The notes beneath the pieces are model-generated. The model did no database searches. It was not told the DNA's origin and saw nothing but the letters and a program-made list of their open reading frames with translations. A stretch of 64,000 nt of DNA from contig CAVQZC010000013.1 of NCBI GenBank assembly GCA_963718315.1, forward strand, positions 496,001 to 560,000. Direction: 5' to 3'. A program made the translations under genes and the position numbers. This DNA comes from CAVQZC01 sp963718315 (GTDB lineage: Bacteria > Actinomycetota > Thermoleophilia > Gaiellales > JAICJC01). Within the stretch, counting starts at the first letter, position 1; the number at the start of each line of letters is the position of its first letter. Shown piece after piece: positions 25,145 through 32,496 of this stretch.

Positions 25145-26888
25145 CTAGCCGAACGTGAACGAGTAGAGCGAGGTGCCGGGCGGCACCGAGAGGTCCAGCT
25201 GGTGGGGGCCGGCGGTCGGCAGGTGCGCGAGCTGGTAGAGGTCGTCGTCCGGCACCTTCACCGCTGTCAGGGTCTTGCCGTCCACCTTCACGCCCAGCGT
25301 GACCGCGCCACCCGCCGGCGGCGCCGCCACCACGTAGATCCGCGGCGCCGCGTAGTGGAACAGCAGATGGGCGCCCTTGCCGGCCACGATCTGGTGGGAG
25401 TCGACCGACCAGTGGCCGGTGAGGGCGACCTTGTTCTGCGGCACGCTGGACGGCGCCTTGTAGTCGTAGTCCTGGTTGGGGGTGACCGGCATGCTGTAGC
25501 CGGCTGCGCGGTACGTCCCCAGATACGTCTCCTGAGTTTCGATCGTGGCTGACGGTGTGACGACGTGCTTTGCGACGGCCATCGGGCCGCTACCGTGCTC
25601 GCCCAGCAGCTCGCGGATCGCGTCCTGGGTGCTGGTGTAGTCGCCTTCGCCGAAGTGGGCGTCGCGGACGTCACCGTTGCGGTCGATCAGGTAGTCGGCC
25701 GGCCAGTACTGGTTGCCCCACGCGTTCCACGTCCCGTAGTTGTCATCGACGGCAACTGGATACGCGGATGCCGTGCTCGGACACGGCGTGCTGGACGTTG
25801 CCGACCACGTGCTCGAATGCGAACTCCGGCGTGTGCACGCCGACGATCACCAGCCCGTCGTGGTGGTAGCGGGCATACCACGCCTTCAGGTAGGGCAACG
25901 TGCGAATGCAGTTGACGCACGAGTACGTCCAGAAGTCGACCAGCACCACCTTGCCGTGGAGCTCGGACAGGGTCAGCGGCTTGCCGTCCGGCGTGTTGAG
26001 CCAGCGGGTGATGCCGGCGAAGTTGGGAGCCGGTCCGTAGTTTTTCAGCGTGCCCGCGTTCTCCGCGGCGGCAACCGCCGCGGCGGCGTTTGCCGACGAC
26101 GCCGTCAGGTCGCGAAGGTCACTGGGCGACCCACTCGCGCGCTCGACGCGCTGCAGGCTGGACACGTAGCCGGGCACCGACGCGGCCAGGTCGGTGGGGA
26201 CGTTGGTCGTGAACAGCCACGCCGCCACCAGCAACACGGCCCCCGACGCCATGCGCACCGAGCGACCGGCGCGACGGACACCCGCCAGATATGCCCCGGC
26301 CCGGTTCCCCAGCAGTGCCAGCCCGAACAGCGGCAGCGTTGCACCCACGGCGTAGGCGACCGTGATCAGCACCACCTCGAGCGTCAGGCGGTGCTCGGCG
26401 CTGAGCGCGGTCACCGCGGCCAGAATCGGGCCGGCGCAGGGCGTCCACACCAGCGCCAGCCCGGCGCCCAGGCCGACGCCGGAGAGGAAGCCCCCGCCGG
26501 TGGGCAGCCGAGCGCCGGCGCGGGCGGCCAGCGGCTGGAACAGGCGGCCCAGCCATTCGCCGATGGCGGGCACCAGCAGCGCGATCCCGACCACCGCCAG
26601 CATCGCGATCGCGATGTTGCGGAGCAGATCCTGAGGCAGCCCAAGCGCGGCCAGCACCCGGGACGCCAGCAGCGTGAAGATGACGAATGCTCCGGCCAGC
26701 CCGCAGGCGATGCCCAGCGGCCGGCGCCGGCCGCCGGTGGTCGACACCGCCGCCACCACGGGAAGTACCGGAAGCACACAGGGAGACAGGAAGGTCGCAA
26801 CGCCGGCGACGGCGGCGACGGCGATGAGAAGTGCGTCCACGTCGAGAATACGAAGCGTACCCAGTGCCCGGATCGGCGGCGCTGACAC
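25145..26888 (-). pseudogene. dipZ: DipZ-type CcdA-thioredoxin fusion (single frameshift)
   Basis: About 580 aa. The N-terminal CcdA/DsbD-like membrane domain has its two Cys in FLSPCVLPVLPV and VWTPCAGPILAAV. An extracytoplasmic thioredoxin/TlpA domain follows with CxxC in DFWTYSCVNCIRTLPY. The C-terminal beta domain (HYAAPRIYVVAAPPAGGA ... GPHQLDLSVPPG) is the DipZ carbohydrate-binding-like module. It passes electrons across the membrane to reduce exported disulfides. One extra base near 25763 splits the frame between GIR and YPVAVDDNYGTWNAWGN. The start may be ATG at 26888 or GTG at 26840, the latter just before the first helix. Divergent from the GH3 gene. Confidence 0.85.
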
Positions 26889-26956
26889 AGATCACTAATG
26901 AAACCGTTACCGGACGGCGACACGTGCGCCGCCACCTCGCTGGTACGGTGAGACCA

Positions 26957-28072
26957 GTGGAGACCCACCCCACACCGCGTTATCGGGCGCGCCGTTTCGC
27001 AGTTCTGACGGCGGTGCTGGGCTGCAGCGTGGTGGTTGGTGGACCGCCCCCGGCCGCGGCCGCGCCAACCCTCGCCCACGCGTCAACGCCGACGCTGGCC
27101 CAGATGGTCGGCCAGCGGCTGGTGGTCGCCTTCAGCGGGACGACCGCGGACGGCTGGCTGAAGGGGCGCATCCGTGCCGGGCAGGTCGGCGGCGTGATCC
27201 TGTTTGGGAACAACATCTCGTCGGCCTCACAGCTCCACGCGCTGACGGCGTCGCTGCAAGCGGCCGCGCAGGCCGGGCACCAGCCCCGGCTGCTGATCTC
27301 GACCGACCAGGAGGGCGGCGAGGTACGGCGGCTTTCCTGGGCGCCGCCGGTGGACTCGGCGCAGCAGCTCGGAACGGCCGGCCAGACCGCGTCGGGCAAC
27401 GCGGGCACCGCGGCAGGCGCCGCGCTGGCGGCCAACGGCATCAACGTCGATCTGGCTCCCGTGGCCGATGTCCCCACTGGCTCGGCCGACTTCATCGAGC
27501 AGCAGCACCGCGCGTTCTCGACCAACCGGTTCAAGGTGGCGGTCGATGCTGCCGCGTTCGCCGCCGGGCTCGAGTCCAAGCACGTCTGGCCAACCTACAA
27601 GCACTTCCCCGGCCTCGGCCTGGCCACCAAGTCGACGGACACGTCCCAGGTCACCATCAACGCCTCGGCGGCGACCCTGACGAACGGTGTCTTCCCCTAC
27701 CAGATCGCGATCCGCCGCCATCTGAAGCCGCTGGTGATGCTCTCGACCGCGGTCTACCCCGCGCTCGCATCCAGTCCAGCCGCCTGGTCACCGGGCATCA
27801 TCCAGACCTTCCTGCGCCAGAAGATCGGGTTCACCGGGCCGACGATCACCGACTCGCTGGATGCCGCGGCTGCGGTGCGTCACTTCTCGATCACCTCGGT
27901 GTCGCTGGCCAGCGCCAGGGCCGGCGCCGATTTCCTGCTGATCACCGGGTCGGAGAAGGAGAGCGCGGGCGTGTACACCAGCCTGCTGGCGGCGGCGAAG
28001 TCGGGGCAGCTGACAGCCTCCGACCTGAACGCCTCCTACCACCGCATCCTGGCGTTCAAGACCCATCTGTAA
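26957..28072 (+). CDS. Exported glycoside hydrolase family 3 (NagZ-like)
   Basis: A 371-aa secreted enzyme with an N-terminal signal peptide (ARRFAVLTAVLGCSVVVGG then a PAAAAP cleavage region). GH3 N-domain blocks are present: VGGVILFGNNI, LLISTDQEGGEVRRL, YKHFPGLGLA and PTITDSLDAAAA, whose Asp is the expected nucleophile. The His of the NagZ Asp-His acid/base dyad is missing in the TDTSQ segment, so activity may be altered. GTG at 26957 is chosen since it opens the signal peptide and lies 7 nt after TACGGT. Likely acts on cell-wall or glycan N-acetylglucosamine. Confidence 0.82.
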   Translation: METHPTPRYRARRFAVLTAVLGCSVVVGGPPPAAAAPTLAHASTPTLAQMVGQRLVVAFSGTTADGWLKGRIRAGQVGGVILFGNNISSASQLHALTASLQAAAQAGHQPRLLISTDQEGGEVRRLSWAPPVDSAQQLGTAGQTASGNAGTAAGAALAANGINVDLAPVADVPTGSADFIEQQHRAFSTNRFKVAVDAAAFAAGLESKHVWPTYKHFPGLGLATKSTDTSQVTINASAATLTNGVFPYQIAIRRHLKPLVMLSTAVYPALASSPAAWSPGIIQTFLRQKIGFTGPTITDSLDAAAAVRHFSITSVSLASARAGADFLLITGSEKESAGVYTSLLAAAKSGQLTASDLNASYHRILAFKTHL

Positions 28073-28098
28073 CCCTGGCGTTCAAGACCCACCTGTAG
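28049..28098. repeat. Tandem duplication of the GH3 gene end
   Basis: The last eight codons of the GH3 gene including its stop (28049-28072) are repeated directly at 28075-28098 with 22 of 24 bases identical. The second copy is outside the coding frame. It ends CTGTAG and, with the next bases, forms TAGTCT 6 nt before the SDR start codon, so the duplication may supply the -10 box of the next gene. Confidence 0.85.
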
Positions 28099-28107
28099 TC
28101 TCCGGGC

Positions 28108-28899
28108 ATGGCTGAGCGGTTGCTCGAGAACAAGACGGCCATCATCTACGGAGGCGGCGGGGGCATCGGCGGCGCCGTGGCCCGGGTATTCGCCCGCGAG
28201 GGCGCCCGCGTGGTTGTGGTCGGTCGCACGGAGGACACGCTGCGGGCCGTCTGCGACGACATCCTCGCGGCGGGCGGAGTCGCGGAGCACGCCGTCTTCG
28301 ACGCCCTCGACGAGGAGGCGGTCGACCAGCACGTCGACGAAGTGGCTGCCACCACCGGCTCGGTCGACGTCTCGTTCAACCTGATCAAGCGCGGCGATGT
28401 CCAGGGCACGCCGCTGGTCGAGATGCAGACCGACGACCTGATGCGCGCCGTTACCAACGGCCTGCGCAGCAACTTCATCACGGCCCGTGCAGCGGCTCGC
28501 CACATGATCCGGCAGGGCTCGGGCGTCATCCTCCACCTGAACAGCGCCTCGGGCGCGGGTGCCCACCCGGGGATGGGCAGCACCGGCCCCGCCGACGCTG
28601 CAACCGAGGCGTTCATGCGCTACCTGGCAGCCGAGACGGGCCGGCAAGGCATCCGGGTCTGCGGGATCTGGGTGGCGGGCGTTGCCGAGACCTTCACCCA
28701 GCGGAGCATCAGCGAGGTTGCCGGCGAGGGCGCACCGACACCGGAGACGGCGGTCGACATGATCTCGCGGATGTCCGTGCTGGGCCGGGCGCCCCGCCTG
28801 GCCGACGTCTCGGAGCTGGCCGCGTTCCTCGCGTCCGACCGGGCGGCGGGCATCACCGGCAGCATGACCAACGCCACTGCCGGCCTCGTTCTGCGGTAA
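28108..28899 (+). CDS. SDR-family protein lacking the catalytic Tyr and Lys
   Basis: A 263-aa Rossmann-fold protein of the short-chain dehydrogenase family. The cofactor motif is AIIYGGGGGIGGAVARVF, with basic VVGRTED after strand 2 suggesting NADP. The Ser of the triad is kept (LHLNSASGAG). Alignment on the following helix (EAFMRYLAAE) puts Thr and Asp where YxxxK should be (TGPAD). The NNAG segment is also changed to NLIKRGD. It may bind cofactor without classical reduction, or use another mechanism. Start ATG at 28108 lies 6 nt after TAGTCT. Confidence 0.75.
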   Translation: MAERLLENKTAIIYGGGGGIGGAVARVFAREGARVVVVGRTEDTLRAVCDDILAAGGVAEHAVFDALDEEAVDQHVDEVAATTGSVDVSFNLIKRGDVQGTPLVEMQTDDLMRAVTNGLRSNFITARAAARHMIRQGSGVILHLNSASGAGAHPGMGSTGPADAATEAFMRYLAAETGRQGIRVCGIWVAGVAETFTQRSISEVAGEGAPTPETAVDMISRMSVLGRAPRLADVSELAAFLASDRAAGITGSMTNATAGLVLR

Positions 28900-28917
28900 C
28901 CGGGTACGATCCCGCCC

Positions 28918-29535
28918 GTGACTGACGAGCTACGGCCGGATATCGAGACCTGGGCCCTTGCGAACGGGTTCGAGGCTTCGACTGCCGACATCACCGGCGC
29001 CACGCCGCTGCTTCGAACGGGCGCGCTGGACACCACCGACGACGCCTACATGGGTGAGCTCGACGGCCGGGACGCGGTGCTGGCCGAGTTCTCGATCGGC
29101 TCCCCCACCGCCGGCCAGGCGTTCGGCGGGAGCGGCAGCAGCTCCACCGAGTTCACGCTGTTTCTGGTGGCAGTCGACGACTCGGGGTGGCCCCGGCTAA
29201 CCGTGCACCCGGTGTCGTTCTCGGAACACAGCTGGACGCGGCGACTGCTCCAGCGCGACCATGAGATCAACGTATCGCCCGAGATGGACGAGCGCTACCG
29301 AGTGGTCGCTGCCCACAAGGTGTCCGACGATGACGTCCGCCGGCTGTTCACGCCCGATGTGGTCGCCTGGTGGCTGGCGCAGGATCCGGAGCTGTTCGTG
29401 GACATCGAGGACCACGGCGAGGCCGGCGCGTACCTTGCGGTCGCCCATCCCGGGCTTGGGCTCACCGACCAGCAGCTCGACGCCCTTCGCGACCGGGCGG
29501 CCCACCTCGCCGGCCTGTTCGACCCCGCCGCGTAG
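28918..29535 (+). CDS. Hypothetical protein, 205 aa
   Basis: Not recognised. A soluble, acidic protein with no signal peptide or membrane helix. It has a Gly/Ser-rich turn (GGSGSSSTEF) followed by beta-rich segments (FTLFLVAVDD, LTVHPVSF), then a region rich in acidic and His residues and a C-terminal helix. The shape recalls DUF3137-like small-domain proteins but no firm match is claimed. GTG at 28918 lies 7 nt after TACGAT. It precedes the encapsulin operon on the same strand by 55 bp, but that gap holds its own promoter-like sequence, so co-function is open. Confidence 0.6.
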   Translation: MTDELRPDIETWALANGFEASTADITGATPLLRTGALDTTDDAYMGELDGRDAVLAEFSIGSPTAGQAFGGSGSSSTEFTLFLVAVDDSGWPRLTVHPVSFSEHSWTRRLLQRDHEINVSPEMDERYRVVAAHKVSDDDVRRLFTPDVVAWWLAQDPELFVDIEDHGEAGAYLAVAHPGLGLTDQQLDALRDRAAHLAGLFDPAA

Positions 29536-29590
29536 GTCGCTCGTCACGGGCGGTTCGCGGAACCGGCTTCCACTTGGCAAGATACGCCCC

Positions 29591-29983
29591 GTGGGATTCG
29601 ATCAGTACCATGAACCGCCGGACGAGCTGCCCGCGGAGACCCGCACCTTCGCCCGGCTGTGCGCCTCGCTGACCGAGGAGGCCGAGGCGATCGGCTGGTA
29701 TGAGCAGCGCCTGGCCGTCGAGTCCGATCGCTCAGCGGCGGCAATCATGCGCGACGCACAGGGCGAGGAGTTCAAGCACTTCTGCATGGATCTCGAGTTC
29801 CTCCTCCGGAGGACGCCGCTCTGGCGCGACATCGCGCGCGGGATCCTGTTCCAGGAGGGCGATATCGTCGAGCACGGCGAGGAGGCCGAGGAGGCCGCCG
29901 TCGAGGGTGCAGCCGAGCAGGGTGCCCCGGTCGCCGGCTCGGACTCACTGGGAGTCGGGAGCCTGAAGGGAGCACCGCATTGA
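29591..29983 (+). CDS. Encapsulated ferritin-like protein (EncFtn)
   Basis: A 130-aa cargo ferroxidase loaded into encapsulin shells. The short two-helix ferritin-like domain shows the EncFtn pattern: LTEEAEAIGWYEQRLAVE with its metal Glu and Trp-Tyr, then DAQGEEFKHFCMDLEFLLRR with Glu and His iron ligands. An acidic Ala-rich linker leads to the C-terminal targeting peptide SDSLGVGSLKGAPH, which matches the known LxVGSLxG cargo tag that docks on the shell interior. GTG at 29591 is chosen as it begins the family N-terminus. Its TGA overlaps the TTG of the encapsulin gene. Confidence 0.93.
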   Translation: MGFDQYHEPPDELPAETRTFARLCASLTEEAEAIGWYEQRLAVESDRSAAAIMRDAQGEEFKHFCMDLEFLLRRTPLWRDIARGILFQEGDIVEHGEEAEEAAVEGAAEQGAPVAGSDSLGVGSLKGAPH

Positions 29984-30783
29984 GCCACTTGCTGCGCGAA
30001 CACGCACCGATCACGGCGGCCGGTTGGGAGCGCATCGACCAGGAGGCCCGCGAGCGGCTGACTCCTGGACTGGCTGCCCGGAAGCTGGTCGACTTTTCCG
30101 GACCGCTGGGCTGGCGGTACTCCGCCACCAGCCTGGGGCGGATCGAACCGGTCGAGAAGGTGCCCTTCGACGGCATCACCGCAGTTCGCCGGCGCGTGCT
30201 GCCTCTGGTGGAACTGCGGGCCGACTTCGCGCTCTCTCGAGGCGAGCTGGCCGACGGCGACCGCGGCGCAGAGGACGTCGACTTCGGCTCGCTGGACGCA
30301 GCCGCGAAGAACCTTGTCATCGCAGAGAACACGGCCGTGTTCCACGGCTGGCCGGCGGCCGGCATCCTCGGCATGGCCGAGGTGTCAACCCAGAAGCCGA
30401 TCCCGCTCGGCGACGACTGCGCCAAATACCCGCGGCACGTCGCTGCCGCAGTCGACGCGCTGCGGTCGGAGGGCATCGCCGGCCCGTACGGGGTCGCGCT
30501 GGGTCCGGCAGCCCACCAGCGGGTGCTGGAGACCAGCGAGCACGGCGGGTACCCGTTGCTCGAGCACCTGCGCGAGATCGTGGACGGCTCGCTGGTGTGG
30601 TCGCCGGGCGTCAGTGGCGCAGTGGTGATGAGCCTGCGCGGAGGCGACTTCCTCTTCGAGTCGGGCGAGGACATCTCGGTCGGGTTCGACCGGTTGGAGG
30701 GCGAAGCGGTTCACCTCTACCTCGAAGAGAGCTTCAGCTTCCGGGTGGTCACGCCCGAGGCAGCGGTCATCCTCACCGGCTGA
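29980..30783 (+). CDS. enc: Encapsulin nanocompartment shell protein (family 1)
   Basis: A 267-aa HK97-fold shell protein. The N-terminus MSHLLREHAPITAAGWERIDQE is the family-1 pattern with the cargo-binding helix. WRYSATSLGRI, NLVIAENTAVFHGW, GPYGVALGP and the C-terminal ESFSFRVVTPEAAVIL are all typical. Shells store iron oxidised by EncFtn and protect against oxidative stress. The TTG start overlaps the cargo stop (TTGA) with an AAGGGAG box ahead, so shell and cargo are made together. The end overlaps the convergent LysE gene by 11 nt. Confidence 0.95.
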   Translation: MSHLLREHAPITAAGWERIDQEARERLTPGLAARKLVDFSGPLGWRYSATSLGRIEPVEKVPFDGITAVRRRVLPLVELRADFALSRGELADGDRGAEDVDFGSLDAAAKNLVIAENTAVFHGWPAAGILGMAEVSTQKPIPLGDDCAKYPRHVAAAVDALRSEGIAGPYGVALGPAAHQRVLETSEHGGYPLLEHLREIVDGSLVWSPGVSGAVVMSLRGGDFLFESGEDISVGFDRLEGEAVHLYLEESFSFRVVTPEAAVILTG

Positions 30784-31390
30784 CTGCGAGCGCCGTCGCC
30801 GCGAGCAGGGTGAGCGCCAGGCACCGGTTGACCACGCGCGCTCTCCGGGGATCGCGGAGCAGCGGTGCAACGGACGCGCCCAAGCCGAGCCAGGCGGCGT
30901 TGATGAACGCCACCATCACGGTCAGCACTGCGACCTTCGACGCAGCATCCGCACCCGGGTTGCGCGCCAGCCTGGCACTCGCGAACACGGCTGCGATGGC
31001 CACCCACGCCTTGGGGTTCGCCACCCCCAGCAGCAGCCCGCCGGCCAGCCGTGGCGGCGGAGCGCCCGCAGGCCCGCCGGCAAGCGGCGGCGCCGTGGCG
31101 ATGTGGTAGGCGAGCCACACGATGTAGGCCGCGGCGCCGGCAACCAGCAGCGGCCGCAGGCCGGGGACGGCGAGCAGAGCTGCGGTCACGCCCCCGGCGA
31201 CCGCCACCAGGACGATCCAGGTGCCGGCCGCGATGCCGGCGAGGTAGGCCAGCGACCTCCGGAACCCGAACGCCGAGCCGGCGGCAGTCAGGCTGATGGT
31301 CGCGGGGCCGGGGCTGCCCATGATCGCCAGGGAGGTGACCACCAGCGCCGCCAGCGGCCCCCACGGCACGGCGCGATAGGTTGCACTCAT
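30773..31390 (-). CDS. LysE-family amino-acid exporter
   Basis: A 205-aa membrane protein with about six helices. Typical LysE/RhtB blocks are present: AIMGSPGPATISLTAAGSAFG in helix 1 and LLGVANPKAWVAIAAVFA in the middle. It exports an amino acid or a similar small solute. The start is placed at the ATG at 31390 because it opens a standard N-terminus; the frame continues upstream into the divergent regulator and is not homologous there. This ATG overlaps the annotated start of the AraC gene on the other strand. Confidence 0.88.
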   Translation of the reverse strand: MSATYRAVPWGPLAALVVTSLAIMGSPGPATISLTAAGSAFGFRRSLAYLAGIAAGTWIVLVAVAGGVTAALLAVPGLRPLLVAGAAAYIVWLAYHIATAPPLAGGPAGAPPPRLAGGLLLGVANPKAWVAIAAVFASARLARNPGADAASKVAVLTVMVAFINAAWLGLGASVAPLLRDPRRARVVNRCLALTLLAATALAVSR

Positions 31391-32246
31391 GCACGAGACG
31401 CTACGAGGCGTCGACCGCGACCGTCTAGAACGATCGTGCGGTTTCGGGGTGAACCGCATCAGCATCGACGCCTGCGCGCCGGGCATCCAGCGCGCTTCGG
31501 TGCGCCTGGCGAGCGGCGCCTTCGAACGGCACCGCCACGACACCTACGCGATCGGGATCACGACCGCGGGTGTCCAGAGGTTCTGGTACAGGGGCGAGCA
31601 GCGTGTCTGCCTGCCCGGGCAGATCCACGTCCTGCATCCCGATGAGGAGCATGACGGCGGACCGGGCACCCCGGACGGGTTCGCATACCGCATTCTGTAC
31701 ATCGACCCGGCGCTGATCCGCGACGCGCTCGGCGATGCACCGCTCCCGTTCGTACCCGACCCTGTGCACGACCAGTCGCCGGTGACCGGCGAGTTGCGCC
31801 GGCTCCTGGACACGCCGGACGAACCGGTCAGCGACCTCGGACGGCACGACGCCGCGGCCTGCGTCGCCGACGCTCTCCTGGCATTGGGAGGCCGGCCCCC
31901 CGGCCGTGGACCGCTTGACCTGACGGCGCTTGGACGGGTGCGCGAGTACCTGACCGATCACGCCGGCGAGCAGACCCCGGCCGCCGAGCTGGAGCGGATC
32001 TCGGGGCTCTCGCGGTTCGCCCTGGCCCGGCAGTTCCGGCGCGCCTACGGCACCAGTCCCGACCGCTTCCGCACGATGCGCCGGCTGGAGCTGGCGCGGG
32101 CCGCGATCGGCGATGGAGTGCCGCTGGCCGCCGCTGCTGCGGAGTCAGGATTCGCCGACCAGAGCCACATGACCCGGCAGTTCACGCGCACGTTCGGCAT
32201 GTCGCCGGGCCGCTGGGCGGCAGCGCTCGCCGCTATCCCCCGCTGA
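31389..32246 (+). CDS. AraC-family transcriptional regulator
   Basis: A 285-aa regulator. The N-terminal cupin-like arm (RHRHDTYAIGITTAGVQRFWYRG ... LHPDEEHDGGP) should sense a ligand. The C-terminal double helix-turn-helix has RISGLSRFALARQFRRAYG and AESGFADQSHMTRQFTRTFGMSPGRW. A start at ATG 31389 would overlap the divergent LysE start by two bases and leave no room for promoters; GTG at 31449 is likelier and keeps the whole domain. Probably controls the adjacent exporter. The last 14 nt overlap the convergent MoaD-like gene. Confidence 0.88.
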   Translation: MHETLRGVDRDRLERSCGFGVNRISIDACAPGIQRASVRLASGAFERHRHDTYAIGITTAGVQRFWYRGEQRVCLPGQIHVLHPDEEHDGGPGTPDGFAYRILYIDPALIRDALGDAPLPFVPDPVHDQSPVTGELRRLLDTPDEPVSDLGRHDAAACVADALLALGGRPPGRGPLDLTALGRVREYLTDHAGEQTPAAELERISGLSRFALARQFRRAYGTSPDRFRTMRRLELARAAIGDGVPLAAAAAESGFADQSHMTRQFTRTFGMSPGRWAAALAAIPR

Positions 32247-32496
32247 TCGCAGCGATGAAGTCCACGCGCGAGTCGGCCCGCAGCGACGTCTGGAGATCGG
32301 CCGGCTCGCGGTCGACGTAGACGTTGATGTGGCGGCGCAGCTCGGGCCCCGGCTCGCACAGCCGGTCGCGCATGCCGGGCCAGCGGTCGTCGAGCCGCTG
32401 CACCGCCTCGAGCACGGTGCCGGCCTCGAGGTCGAGGCGCTTGGGCATGTCTGTGAACTGCTGAGGCAGCGTCGGCGGCAGATGAACGTCCGCCAT
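32233..32496 (-). CDS. MoaD/ThiS-family sulfur-carrier-like protein
   Basis: An 87-aa beta-grasp protein ending in Gly-Gly (FIAAISGG), the feature needed for C-terminal adenylation and thiocarboxylation. LEAGTVLEAVQRLDDRWPGM and INVYVDREPADL fit the ThiS/MoaD fold. No moaE, thiF or thiG gene is nearby, so whether it serves molybdopterin, thiamine or other sulfur transfer is unknown. It directly abuts the upstream BNR-repeat gene (stop TAA next to ATG), so the two are co-translated. Confidence 0.8.
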   Translation of the reverse strand: MADVHLPPTLPQQFTDMPKRLDLEAGTVLEAVQRLDDRWPGMRDRLCEPGPELRRHINVYVDREPADLQTSLRADSRVDFIAAISGG

